Virus record (IMG/VR): IMGVR_UViG_3300032073_005982
Span: 1 to 40,728 of that record
DNA: 40,728 nt
Reading direction: 5' to 3' (one strand)
Source: a virus
A program made the translations under genes and the position numbers. Every line of letters begins with the position of its first letter. The first letter of the stretch is position 1. The notes beneath the pieces were generated by a model. That model had not been told where the DNA came from, made no database searches, and saw nothing but the letters and a program-made list of their open reading frames with translations. Shown here in pieces: positions 1-7,067 of this stretch.

Positions 1-1
1 A

Positions 2-382
2 ATGGCAACCAATCCGCTTACCTTGAGATGCTCCGCTATTCTTGGGGAAACTATGAGGAAAAATAACTTTCGTAAAGTAATAGAAGATAGTGATCCCAAT
101 CTTTCTTTATCCGGAGAATCTAGTTTCAATTATATATTACAAGAAGATATTCTAAATTTCTTAAACATTGCGATAAAAAAAGACTATAATGGCATAGTTG
201 ATTTTGTTTCCTCTGCGAATATTACGTTACAGGAGGTGGCGGATCTTCTAGAAAAAAAGGTTAGTTTTGGAAAATATGTGTACAAGACTCCAGAACTATC
301 AAGCGAGAGTCTGGCATCAGTTTTTCCGCCAGCCGCTCTAACATCTAAACAAAATGTCAAAAGATATTTGAAGGACATATAG
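2..382 (+). CDS. NAD-dependent sugar epimerase/dehydratase, C-terminal part (5' end cut by window)
   Basis: About 126 codons are visible, and the frame is open to the left edge, so the ATG at position 2 is probably an internal methionine. The segment with RCSAILGETMRKN, then SLSGESSFNYILQEDILNFL, then a helix starting EVADLLEKK, resembles the substrate-binding C-terminal region of extended short-chain dehydrogenases acting on nucleotide sugars. The Rossmann GxxGxxG motif and catalytic YxxxK would lie upstream of the window. It ends 2 nt before the next SDR gene and has the same orientation, so it probably belongs to the same sugar operon. The exact substrate cannot be read from this fragment. 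The family call is moderately secure; the reaction is inference. Confidence 0.6.
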   Translation: MATNPLTLRCSAILGETMRKNNFRKVIEDSDPNLSLSGESSFNYILQEDILNFLNIAIKKDYNGIVDFVSSANITLQEVADLLEKKVSFGKYVYKTPELSSESLASVFPPAALTSKQNVKRYLKDI

Positions 383-384
383 GA

Positions 385-1335
385 ATGAAAAACATTTTAC
401 TTTGTGGTGCTACCGGTTTTATCGGACGAAACCTTTTAGAGCACTTTGCTAATAATTCAAAGTACAAAGTTCGAGCAGTGTATCATAATAAATCTGCTGT
501 AGAGGGTTACGATAATGTTGAATGGTGCCAGGCGAATTTAAATGACCCATCCGATGTTGGACGCATTATGGAAGGCATTGATGTGGTATTACAATTTGCT
601 GCAACAACGTCAGGTGCTAAAGATATTACAACTAAGCCGTTTATCCATGTTACAGACAATGCAGTTATGAACTCCTTGTTATTGCGATCTGCTTACGAGA
701 ACAATGTTGAGCACTTTGTTTTTCCTAGTTGTACAGTGATGTATCAACCAAGTGAAGAGGCCTTATCCGAGGATGATTTCTCCGGAGAAGATGAGATATA
801 TTCAAAATACTTTGGTGTCGGTAATACAAAAGTTTATATTGAAAAGATGTGTGACTTTTATTCCAGACTTGGAAGAACAAAACACACTGTGATTAGACAC
901 TCAAACATATATGGACCTCACGACAAATACGATCTTGAGCGAAGTCATGTTTTTGGTGCAACTGTTACCAAGGTTATGACCGCAAAAGATAAAGTTGTTA
1001 TGTGGGGAACTGGGGAAGAAAAGAGAGACCTTCTTCACGTCGATGATTTGTGTAGGTTTGTTGAATTGGCGCTAGAAAATCAGAGTAAGGAATATGAATT
1101 ATTTAACGTTGGTTTAGGCCAAGCTGTTCCCGTTCGTGATCTTGTTCAGAAAATGATTACTGCTTCGGGCAAGAATTTAAAAATTGAATCTGACTTAACT
1201 AAGCCAACTATTAAAACTAGTTTATATTTAGACTGGAAAAAAGCTTTTGCAGTTTTGGGCTGGTGTCCTCAGATAACTCTTGATAAGGGTATAGAAAAAA
1301 CTTTGAAGTGGTATAGGGAAAATATAGATGTCTAA
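385..1335 (+). CDS. SDR-family nucleotide-sugar epimerase/reductase, GDP-L-fucose-synthase-like
   Basis: The 316-residue protein starts with a Rossmann nucleotide-binding motif, GATGFIG (residues 8-14). It has a central strand ending FPSCTVMY (113-120) and a segment NIYGPHDKYDLE like the NxYGPxD loop of GDP-fucose synthase and related reductases. In the position of the catalytic YxxxK motif it reads YFGVGNTK (142-149). Lys149 is present, but the residue four before it is Val145 rather than Tyr; the nearest tyrosine is Tyr142. Family members probably share this variant, so it need not be inactive. The start is set by AAGGA about 10 nt upstream, and the 3' end overlaps the next gene by 8 nt. 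Likely role: epimerisation or reduction of a 4-keto-6-deoxy sugar made by the dehydratase that follows. The substrate is inferred. Confidence 0.75.
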   Translation: MKNILLCGATGFIGRNLLEHFANNSKYKVRAVYHNKSAVEGYDNVEWCQANLNDPSDVGRIMEGIDVVLQFAATTSGAKDITTKPFIHVTDNAVMNSLLLRSAYENNVEHFVFPSCTVMYQPSEEALSEDDFSGEDEIYSKYFGVGNTKVYIEKMCDFYSRLGRTKHTVIRHSNIYGPHDKYDLERSHVFGATVTKVMTAKDKVVMWGTGEEKRDLLHVDDLCRFVELALENQSKEYELFNVGLGQAVPVRDLVQKMITASGKNLKIESDLTKPTIKTSLYLDWKKAFAVLGWCPQITLDKGIEKTLKWYRENIDV

Positions 1336-2338
1336 AAATGTCTTTATTACTGGTATTACGGGGATGGTCGGCTCTCATTTGACTGATTTTCTTTTGGATA
1401 ATACAGATTGGGAAATCTATGGTTTTTGTAGGTGGAATGACAATTTTGAAAACATACAACATATTTTTCCAAGAATAAATTCTAAAGATAGAGTTCGTTT
1501 GATATATGGTGATTTAAACGATTATCCGTCTGTAACAAAAGCGCTTAAAACCAGTAAGCCAGATTATGTTTTTCACTTGGCTGCACAAAGTTATCCACAG
1601 ACTAGTTTTACTGCTCCATTGGAAACTCTTGAAACTAATATTCTAGGGACAGCGAAGTTACTAGAGTCTATTCGGGATTTAGACCTTGATCCGGTAATCC
1701 ATGTCTGTGCATCTTCAGAAGTTTTTGGAAGAGTTCCAAAAGAACATTTACCAATAAATGAAGAAGTATCTTTTCACCCAGCATCACCTTATGCAATATC
1801 TAAGGTTGGCACTGATTTGGTGGGCAGATACTATGCGGAAGCTTACGGACTAACCATTATGACAACTAGAATGTTTACACATACTGGACCACGAAGAGGT
1901 GATGTTTTTGCAGAGTCAACCTTTGCAAAACAAATCGCTATGATTGAGGCTGGTAAATTACCCCCTGTGATTAAGGTTGGAAATTTACAATCACTGAGAA
2001 CTTGGTCTGATGTTCGAGATGCAGTTAGGGCGTATTATATGCTTGTCACTAAGAACCCGACGGCCGGCGAGTATTACAATATTGGTGGTGCTTATAGCTG
2101 TACTGTCGAAGATATGTTAAATTATTTGATCAGCCAATCAACTGTCAAAAATATTAAAATTGAGACAGACCCTGATAGGCTTCGTCCAATTGATGCTGAT
2201 TTACAGGTTCCAGATACATCCAAGTTTAGGAACCATACTGGATGGGAGCCATCAATACCATTTGAGAAAACAATGAATGATTTGTTAGATTACTGGCGTG
2301 AGAAGGTCAAAGGAGATAAGGAGTTTCTTTCTAGGTAA
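1328..2338 (+). CDS. gmd: GDP-mannose 4,6-dehydratase-like enzyme
   Basis: The 336-residue extended SDR carries GITGMVG (residues 9-15) for NAD(P) binding, HLAAQSYP (83-90), the catalytic SSE (129-131) and YAISK (155-159). The SSE-then-YxxxK arrangement, the HTGPRRGD loop and the late RTWSDVRDAV segment fit GDP-mannose 4,6-dehydratases, which convert GDP-mannose (or GDP-heptose in some surface-sugar pathways) to the 4-keto-6-deoxy form. All catalytic residues expected are visible and the length is normal. The ATG is preceded by AGGGAA with 7 nt spacing, lies inside the end of the previous gene, and the stop overlaps the next ATG (TAATG), indicating translational coupling. The choice of GDP-mannose rather than GDP-heptose or another nucleotide sugar is inferred. 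Confidence 0.8.
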   Translation: MSKNVFITGITGMVGSHLTDFLLDNTDWEIYGFCRWNDNFENIQHIFPRINSKDRVRLIYGDLNDYPSVTKALKTSKPDYVFHLAAQSYPQTSFTAPLETLETNILGTAKLLESIRDLDLDPVIHVCASSEVFGRVPKEHLPINEEVSFHPASPYAISKVGTDLVGRYYAEAYGLTIMTTRMFTHTGPRRGDVFAESTFAKQIAMIEAGKLPPVIKVGNLQSLRTWSDVRDAVRAYYMLVTKNPTAGEYYNIGGAYSCTVEDMLNYLISQSTVKNIKIETDPDRLRPIDADLQVPDTSKFRNHTGWEPSIPFEKTMNDLLDYWREKVKGDKEFLSR

Positions 2339-3081
2339 TGTCTGTTAAAGTCTTGGTCATAGGCGAAAGCTGTAAGGATGTTTTTAATTACGGTAATTGC
2401 GACCGTCTATGTCCAGATGCACCTGTTCCTGTGTTCAACGGAACATCAACTACTGTATCAGATGGTATGGCCATGAATGTTTTACACAATATTAAATCAC
2501 TTGGTATGGAATGTGACATTATTACAAACAGTAATTGGCAACTGATTAAGAAAAATAGATATATTGATAACAAGACTAACCAGATGCTTTTACGAATCGA
2601 TGAAAATGACGAGGTAGTAGATGAGCTTGATATTTCCTTAATCGAAAAGAATATTAAAAACTATGATGCAGTAATTATATCTGATTATTGTAAGGGGTAT
2701 TTGTCCGAAGAGACGATAGAAAAAATTGCCCAAATGCATGACAGAGTTTTTTTAGACACAAAAAAATTACTGGGTGATTGGTGCGATAATGTGACTTATA
2801 TTAAAATAAATTACTATGAGCATGCTAGGACCAAGCATTTATTGAAAAAAGATTTGTACAATCAACTCATAATAACACTAGGTTCTAATGGTTGTGAACA
2901 TCGTGGCAAAACATACCCGGTGGATAAAGTAGAGATAAAAGACTCTTCAGGCGCTGGCGACACATTTATAGCCGGACTTGTAGTCGAGTATTTAATGAAC
3001 TACGACATTGACGATGCAATACACTTTGCTAACCAATGTGCTACAAAAGTAGTTCAAAAGCGAGGTGTAAGTATAGTATGA
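2338..3081 (+). CDS. PfkB-family sugar kinase resembling the HldE/RfaE kinase domain
   Basis: The 247-residue protein resembles the N-terminal kinase domain of bifunctional HldE, which phosphorylates D-glycero-D-manno-heptose 7-phosphate at C1. Visible markers are RLCPDAPVPVF (residues 23-33, cf. RxSPEAPVPV), DYCKGYLS (116-123) and the PfkB signature DSSGAGDTF (202-210) with catalytic Asp208. It is shorter than the roughly 315-residue HldE kinase domain. The usual GGAxNVA sugar-binding segment reads SDGMAMNVL, so substrate preference may differ. It overlaps its upstream neighbour by one base and its downstream neighbour by ATGA, and that neighbour encodes the nucleotidyltransferase half of HldE. 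The kinase family call is firm; the heptose substrate is inferred from the neighbour. Confidence 0.8.
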   Translation: MSVKVLVIGESCKDVFNYGNCDRLCPDAPVPVFNGTSTTVSDGMAMNVLHNIKSLGMECDIITNSNWQLIKKNRYIDNKTNQMLLRIDENDEVVDELDISLIEKNIKNYDAVIISDYCKGYLSEETIEKIAQMHDRVFLDTKKLLGDWCDNVTYIKINYYEHARTKHLLKKDLYNQLIITLGSNGCEHRGKTYPVDKVEIKDSSGAGDTFIAGLVVEYLMNYDIDDAIHFANQCATKVVQKRGVSIV

Positions 3082-3476
3082 AAACTGTTTGGACTAATGG
3101 TTGTTTTGATGTTCTCCATAGAGGACATATTGAAATGTTAAAATACGCAAAATCTTTAGGGGACAAACTTATTGTTGGACTTGACACAGACGATAAAGTT
3201 AGGCTGGCGAAGGGACCCAATCGACCTTTTAACACTTTGGAAGACAGAGAGTTTTTAGTGGGATCTATAAAGTATGTTGACGAGACAATTTCATTTTCAT
3301 CAAAAAGTGATTTAGAGAGCTTAATAAAATCTGTAAAGCCTGATATCCTTGTTGTGGGATCAGACTGGGAAGGAAAATATGTTGTAGGGTCTCAATACGC
3401 AAAAGAATTAAAGTTCTTTAATCGTATTGGGGAATATTCAACAACAAAAATTTTACAAAATGCTAATTTACGTTGA
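3078..3476 (+). CDS. Cytidylyltransferase-like nucleotidyltransferase (HldE/RfaE C-terminal domain type)
   Basis: The chosen start is the ATG at 3078, which overlaps the kinase stop as ATGA and gives a 132-residue protein starting MKTVWTNGCFDVLH. An earlier in-frame ATG at 3036 would add 14 unlikely residues inside the kinase gene. The HRGH motif (residues 14-17, family HxGH), preceded by TNGCFD, is the nucleotide-binding signature of the cytidylyltransferase superfamily. The later GSDWEGKYVVGS and FFNRIGEYSTT segments match HldE domain 2, which transfers AMP (or GMP in HddC-type pathways) to heptose-1-phosphate. Length fits a stand-alone RfaE2-type enzyme. The 3' end overlaps the phosphatase gene by 17 nt. 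The family is confident; the donor nucleotide is not readable. Confidence 0.85.
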   Translation: MKTVWTNGCFDVLHRGHIEMLKYAKSLGDKLIVGLDTDDKVRLAKGPNRPFNTLEDREFLVGSIKYVDETISFSSKSDLESLIKSVKPDILVVGSDWEGKYVVGSQYAKELKFFNRIGEYSTTKILQNANLR

Positions 3477-3777
3477 CATAGATGATACAATCTGCACTTA
3501 TGATGGTGATCGCCATTATCCAGATGCTATTCCAATCCCCGAGAGAATACAAAAAATTAATAACCTGTATGATTCAGGACATCAGATAGTCTATTGGACT
3601 GCTAGGGGTGGTACCACAGGAATTGACTGGACAGAATTAACTCAACAACAATTGAAAAATTGGGGGGTTAAATGTCACGAAATAAAAATGTGGAAACCAC
3701 CATATGATTTATTCATATGCGACAAGGCCATAAACACTTTAGAATACTTTAAGGAGAAAAAAGATGAAACTATCTAA
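3460..3777 (+). CDS. Small HAD-superfamily phosphatase
   Basis: Using the ATG at 3460 gives 105 residues and places the HAD motif I at the N-terminus, as usual: YVDIDDT with Asp6 (nucleophile) and Asp8 (acid/base). Motif II is the Thr of YWTARGG. Motif III/IV is WKPPYDLFICDKA, with a Lys and a downstream Asp pair. There is no large cap domain, so it resembles small capsule/LPS-sugar phosphatases. An upstream in-frame start at 3427 would add residues inside the previous gene and is less likely. Next to a heptose-type kinase and nucleotidyltransferase, it could play the GmhB role, removing the C7 phosphate between the kinase and nucleotidyl-transfer steps. That assignment is inference from context; the HAD fold call is strong. 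Confidence 0.8.
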   Translation: MLIYVDIDDTICTYDGDRHYPDAIPIPERIQKINNLYDSGHQIVYWTARGGTTGIDWTELTQQQLKNWGVKCHEIKMWKPPYDLFICDKAINTLEYFKEKKDETI

Positions 3778-3955
3778 GCAAGCAATCGGAGCTTTACTAA
3801 TGACATTACAAAAGTGTCTATCCGAAGAAACAGATATCACAGAATTATTGTCAAATTGGGATCTTTCTGTTAAAGGCAAAGAAATTTGGGTCGATAATCC
3901 TCCTGCTGTACACCAGCGAGAAGAAGCTACTGTTCCAAAGTTTGAAACAGAGTAA
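3764..3955 (+). CDS. Small conserved-looking protein of unknown function
   Basis: A 63-residue reading frame overlaps the phosphatase gene by 14 nt. A strong AAGGAG at 3751-3756, 7 nt before the ATG, supports translation. The protein begins MKLSKQAIGALLMTLQKCL, an amphipathic helix, followed by an acidic stretch (SEETDITELLSNWDL) and a charged tail. No catalytic motif, signal peptide or membrane segment is visible. Its stop codon directly abuts the next ATG. Similar short proteins with this type of start are, from memory, present beside late-gene regulators in marine T4-like phages, but no function is known to me. Confidence 0.7.
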   Translation: MKLSKQAIGALLMTLQKCLSEETDITELLSNWDLSVKGKEIWVDNPPAVHQREEATVPKFETE

Positions 3956-4210
3956 ATGCCGACTTATGTCTACAAATGTGATGATTGTGATTCGGTGTTT
4001 GAATATTTTCACTCATTTAAAGTCAAAAGGACCACTTGCGAAAGCTGTGGGCAGGATTCTTTAAAGAAAATGTTAAATACTCCAATTAATATTGCAAAAA
4101 AAGCGAAGACACCAAAGTCAGAACCAGGTAGGGTGATCAAAAAAACCATCGAAGAAACAAAAAAAGAAATGATAAAAGATAAAGAAAAATTAAAAAGGCG
4201 ACAAAAATAG
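3956..4210 (+). CDS. FmdB-type zinc-ribbon protein
   Basis: The 84-residue protein starts MPTYVYKCDDCDSVFEYFHS and contains Cys8, Cys11, Cys28 and Cys31 in two CxxC knuckles. This is the layout of the FmdB/CxxC_CXXC_SSSS regulatory zinc-ribbon family. After the ribbon comes a lysine- and glutamate-rich, probably helical tail (residues 46-84) that could bind nucleic acid or a partner protein. It abuts the genes on both sides with no spacer and sits two genes before the late sigma factor. A role in transcription is possible from the family and the context, but nothing in the sequence proves it. The domain call is confident. Confidence 0.8.
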   Translation: MPTYVYKCDDCDSVFEYFHSFKVKRTTCESCGQDSLKKMLNTPINIAKKAKTPKSEPGRVIKKTIEETKKEMIKDKEKLKRRQK

Positions 4211-4525
4211 ATGTTAGCCTGGGGTTTTGTTATACTGTTGTCTGTTGTTTCGTTGGTACTGGCTTGGTATGTTAGAGAAGTTTTGAAAAGGTTCAGATTT
4301 TTATCTGATAATAGTTTTGTTCTAAAAGAAAAAATAGAGAGGTACAGAGAACATCTGACGAGTGTTTATGAACTGCCCATGTTTTATGGTGACGAAACCA
4401 TAAAGGGGTTGATGGCGCACACACAAGATCTAGTTCTTGATTTACAGGAGCTTGAAGAAGTATTCTTTCTAACTGATATAACAGAGGAGGAATACGATGC
4501 CGAAGAAAAAGAAGAAGAAAGCTAA
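4211..4525 (+). CDS. Small single-pass membrane protein, unknown function
   Basis: The 104-residue protein has one clear hydrophobic segment at residues 3-22 (WGFVILLSVVSLVLAWYV), followed by basic residues (REVLKRFR). This predicts an N-terminal membrane anchor with the rest in the cytoplasm. The soluble part is a probable helix pair ending in a very acidic tail (EEEYDAEEKEEES). It starts immediately after the previous stop codon. Its last 29 nt overlap the start of the sigma-factor gene and include that gene's ribosome binding site. It lacks the features needed to call it a holin or spanin. Function unknown. Confidence 0.7.
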   Translation: MLAWGFVILLSVVSLVLAWYVREVLKRFRFLSDNSFVLKEKIERYREHLTSVYELPMFYGDETIKGLMAHTQDLVLDLQELEEVFFLTDITEEEYDAEEKEEES

Positions 4526-5186
4526 CTATTATTTTACATCGGAAACAGAACAGGCCATCATTGAGTATGCTCGGGCTGACTGTAAACAAATTCGTGAGGA
4601 TTTATACCGAGAAAAAATACAACCAGCATTTAATGAATTGGTTGACAAAATTGTATATACTTACAAATTTACGTCACTTGAAAACATTGATGTTTTAAAA
4701 GATGATTGTAAAATTTGGCTCACAACCATCTTAGGAAAATTTGATCCCTCTAAGGGTACAAAGGCATTTTCTTATTTTTCTGTTGTTACAAAAAACTGGT
4801 TTACTCATAAGGCCAAAAAGCAAACACAAAGAAATAGAAGAGAAATAAACTATGATGATCTTATCAAAGAGATAGAGGTTGTCAATGCAAACGAGAAAAA
4901 GACATTTGAAGACAAGCAGGAAGAGGCAGAGTTTTGGATGCATCTATTAAGCGAAATAAAAAGCTGGGATAGACCAAACCTCCGAGACAATGAAAAATGT
5001 GTTTTAAACGCTGTCCTGACTTTGATGGAAAGTATAGACCAAATTGAGATCTTTAACAAGAAGGCCATTTATTTATATCTTAGAGAGATAACGGGATTAA
5101 ACACAAAACAAATAGTAAGTTCTCTTAATAAGATGAGGGAAAAATATGGCACCTTTAAGAAAAAATGGGACAACGGAGAAATATAA
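4497..5186 (+). CDS. gp55: Late-transcription sigma factor, T4 gp55-like
   Basis: The 229-residue protein contains a reduced sigma-70 region 2. The segment FDPSKGTKAFSYFSVVTKNW (about residues 81-100) matches the GxxAFxYFxxxxKN pattern that in T4 gp55 contacts the RNA polymerase clamp and melts the -10-like late promoter. No region 4 for -35 recognition is apparent, as expected for gp55, which works with the sliding clamp and a coactivator. The N-terminus is strongly basic (MPKKKKKKA). The start has GAGGAGG about 7 nt upstream, inside the end of the previous gene. It probably directs host RNA polymerase to the late structural genes downstream. The family call rests on motif recognition and length (T4 gp55 is 185 residues). 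Confidence 0.82.
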   Translation: MPKKKKKKANYYFTSETEQAIIEYARADCKQIREDLYREKIQPAFNELVDKIVYTYKFTSLENIDVLKDDCKIWLTTILGKFDPSKGTKAFSYFSVVTKNWFTHKAKKQTQRNRREINYDDLIKEIEVVNANEKKTFEDKQEEAEFWMHLLSEIKSWDRPNLRDNEKCVLNAVLTLMESIDQIEIFNKKAIYLYLREITGLNTKQIVSSLNKMREKYGTFKKKWDNGEI

Positions 5187-5221
5187 CAAGGACCTACTTA
5201 CAATAGGCGGAGGTGTCATTG

Positions 5222-5518
5222 ATGAAAAAAGACCTAGACTCTTTAATCGAGCAAGCACTAGACAATATTAAAAATGACAGGCAGACCACGGAAACTCTCC
5301 TTATGGAATTACAGGAGTATATGGGCGTTCCTGGCAATCAGGATAGGTACTCCGACTCAGGACCAATAGCGGCTAAGTTTGTAGAGACACTACAAAGAAG
5401 TAACGAACAGTTGGTCAAGCTTGCAACTCTTGTCCAAAAGAAAGACGCTGCCAGTGCTCAAGAAGGTTTATCCGACCTTGATCGGGAAAATATTTTTAAA
5501 ATGATCAAGGAGGATTAA
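5222..5518 (+). CDS. Small helical protein of unknown function
   Basis: The ATG at 5222 is preferred because AGGCGGAGGT ends 7-8 nt upstream. An in-frame GTG at 5213 lies inside that ribosome binding site and would add only three codons. The 98-residue product is charged and probably all-helical (DSLIEQALDNIKNDRQTTE at the start; a second helix around KFVETLQRSNEQLVKLATLV). It ends in a short acidic helix (DRENIFKMIKED). No membrane segment, zinc site or enzyme motif is visible. The ribosome binding site for the following baseplate hub gene lies in its last codons, so it is coupled to the structural operon. Function not recognised. Confidence 0.72.
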   Translation: MKKDLDSLIEQALDNIKNDRQTTETLLMELQEYMGVPGNQDRYSDSGPIAAKFVETLQRSNEQLVKLATLVQKKDAASAQEGLSDLDRENIFKMIKED

Positions 5519-5519
5519 A

Positions 5520-7064
5520 GTGTCAGATAATTCCAATCCTAATAAACCTAACGTATTATCTACTAATTCTAAATTAATACCAAGGCCGCAACAACGAAAG
5601 CTCCAGCGTCCTTACTCTCCTGGAAGAGAGGGCTTTTTTGATGTTATGCAGGAGCTTATGTTTGATAAGCTTACCGGCAATGTAAATCAGAGCGAAACAA
5701 AATCTTCACACTATGCAACAGTGTATAGAATAGATGAGGCTAGTGGCTTTCTGGACAGTTTGTTTGGCGCTGGAAACGTAAGAGTCAGGGCTAGGATAGA
5801 TTCTCCAGATGTTGCTCATGGCGCTATAATGATACCAGATAGTTTTGAAGATCAGGCCAAAATTAATCTTCTTGTAGAGTTTGAGGGAAGCACAGATGAC
5901 CTCGGCGGCAAACCAAAACTTGGTGATATTATTGAGGTTGATTTCTATAATACTACTAACAAGACCAAAATGTATGGCAATGGTAGAATAAAAAAAATTA
6001 TTACCACATCAAAAGTTGTAGGACTTGATAACGCTGGTAACACGGGTATCTTTGGAGCAATAGCGAACCTGTTCTCACCAACTTCAGATAACTGTGCAAA
6101 ACCTGGAAACCCATCAGGACTGAAGACATCTCCCGCTGCTGGTGCAACATTGTCTGGTGAAAATCGAATTGTCACTGTTAGTGAGCGAAATCCAAGAAAA
6201 TTAAATTCACCGACAGAAGATTCTACAGAGGGAATCAGCCAATCTAGGTTGCCAGAAAACCAACAAGCTTCAAACATTCCAGCAGGATCTTCCACGCCAA
6301 CCCCACAAGATAATTTTGCAAACTCAAGATCCTCTGGTCCAGGACCATTTCAATCTTCTCCAGGTTCCAATCAAGATACGCCCAATGGTGGACCTAAAAA
6401 GAATGACCCCTGCGATAGTCAGATTGCTACCGTGGGAGCTTATCGTGCCCGAAAAGCCGAGGAGCGGGGTTCAATCCTCGGTCGCCTAACCGGCGATACC
6501 AACGCTGACGGTGTGCCATTTACTTGGGATAGGGGAACTGATAGAAGAATTAAAAAACTACACCCCGATGCAAGACAGGCGGTTGCTGATTTTATAAACT
6601 TTTCGGCAGAGCAAGGATATTATCTTAGGGTTACAGAAACCTATAGAACTATACAAAGACAGAGTGAACTGTATGCAAAAGGCAGAACAGTTAGACCGCC
6701 TAATAAGCCAGCAACTTACGCCCGAGGGAATCCAAAGAGTAGTATACATCAATTCGGAATAGCATTTGATTGTGTTGAAGTGGCCAGTGGCAGAGACAAG
6801 ACAAAAAAAGGGAAAAGATTTTCAACCCCTGGCATTGGATCAAGTGGCTTTGATAAAGCTTATCCAAAAAGCAGGTGGCAGGAAATTGGCGCTATTGGAA
6901 AACAGTTTGGTTTTGTTTGGGGAGGAAACTTTAGAAAGCTTTTTGACGGACCACACTTTGAGGTATTCAGGGCAAAACCTTCAGAGCTAAGAAGAAAGGA
7001 GGCAAGAGGACGAGTTGTTGTAGATCCAGATCTTGGACCAAATTACAAGTTCCCAAAATTTTAA
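5520..7064 (+). CDS. Baseplate hub protein with C-terminal M15-family peptidoglycan peptidase
   Basis: The 514-residue protein uses a GTG start with AAGGAGG 6 nt upstream. Residues about 60-165 look like an OB-type beta barrel (GNVRVRARI...GDIIEVDFYN...GRIKKI), as in hub/spike proteins. Residues about 170-300 are a low-complexity Ser/Pro/Asn/Gly linker. The C-terminus is a peptidase M15/VanY-like domain: SSIHQFGIAFD gives zinc ligands His410 and Asp417, and GPHFE gives His479 and Glu481. M15 enzymes cut peptide cross-links or L-Ala-D-Glu bonds in peptidoglycan. Sitting beside a spike-like gene and the gp25/gp6 pair, it probably perforates the cell wall during DNA entry, in the place where T4 gp5 carries a lysozyme. 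The peptidase is strongly supported; the hub role is inferred. Confidence 0.82.
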   Translation: MSDNSNPNKPNVLSTNSKLIPRPQQRKLQRPYSPGREGFFDVMQELMFDKLTGNVNQSETKSSHYATVYRIDEASGFLDSLFGAGNVRVRARIDSPDVAHGAIMIPDSFEDQAKINLLVEFEGSTDDLGGKPKLGDIIEVDFYNTTNKTKMYGNGRIKKIITTSKVVGLDNAGNTGIFGAIANLFSPTSDNCAKPGNPSGLKTSPAAGATLSGENRIVTVSERNPRKLNSPTEDSTEGISQSRLPENQQASNIPAGSSTPTPQDNFANSRSSGPGPFQSSPGSNQDTPNGGPKKNDPCDSQIATVGAYRARKAEERGSILGRLTGDTNADGVPFTWDRGTDRRIKKLHPDARQAVADFINFSAEQGYYLRVTETYRTIQRQSELYAKGRTVRPPNKPATYARGNPKSSIHQFGIAFDCVEVASGRDKTKKGKRFSTPGIGSSGFDKAYPKSRWQEIGAIGKQFGFVWGGNFRKLFDGPHFEVFRAKPSELRRKEARGRVVVDPDLGPNYKFPKF

Positions 7065-7067
7065 ACT

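Noticed and set aside
3036-3077. Upstream in-frame ATG for the nucleotidyltransferase gene
   Set aside because: It would place 14 low-quality residues inside the kinase gene. The ATG at 3078 gives the family-typical start and the ATGA overlap.
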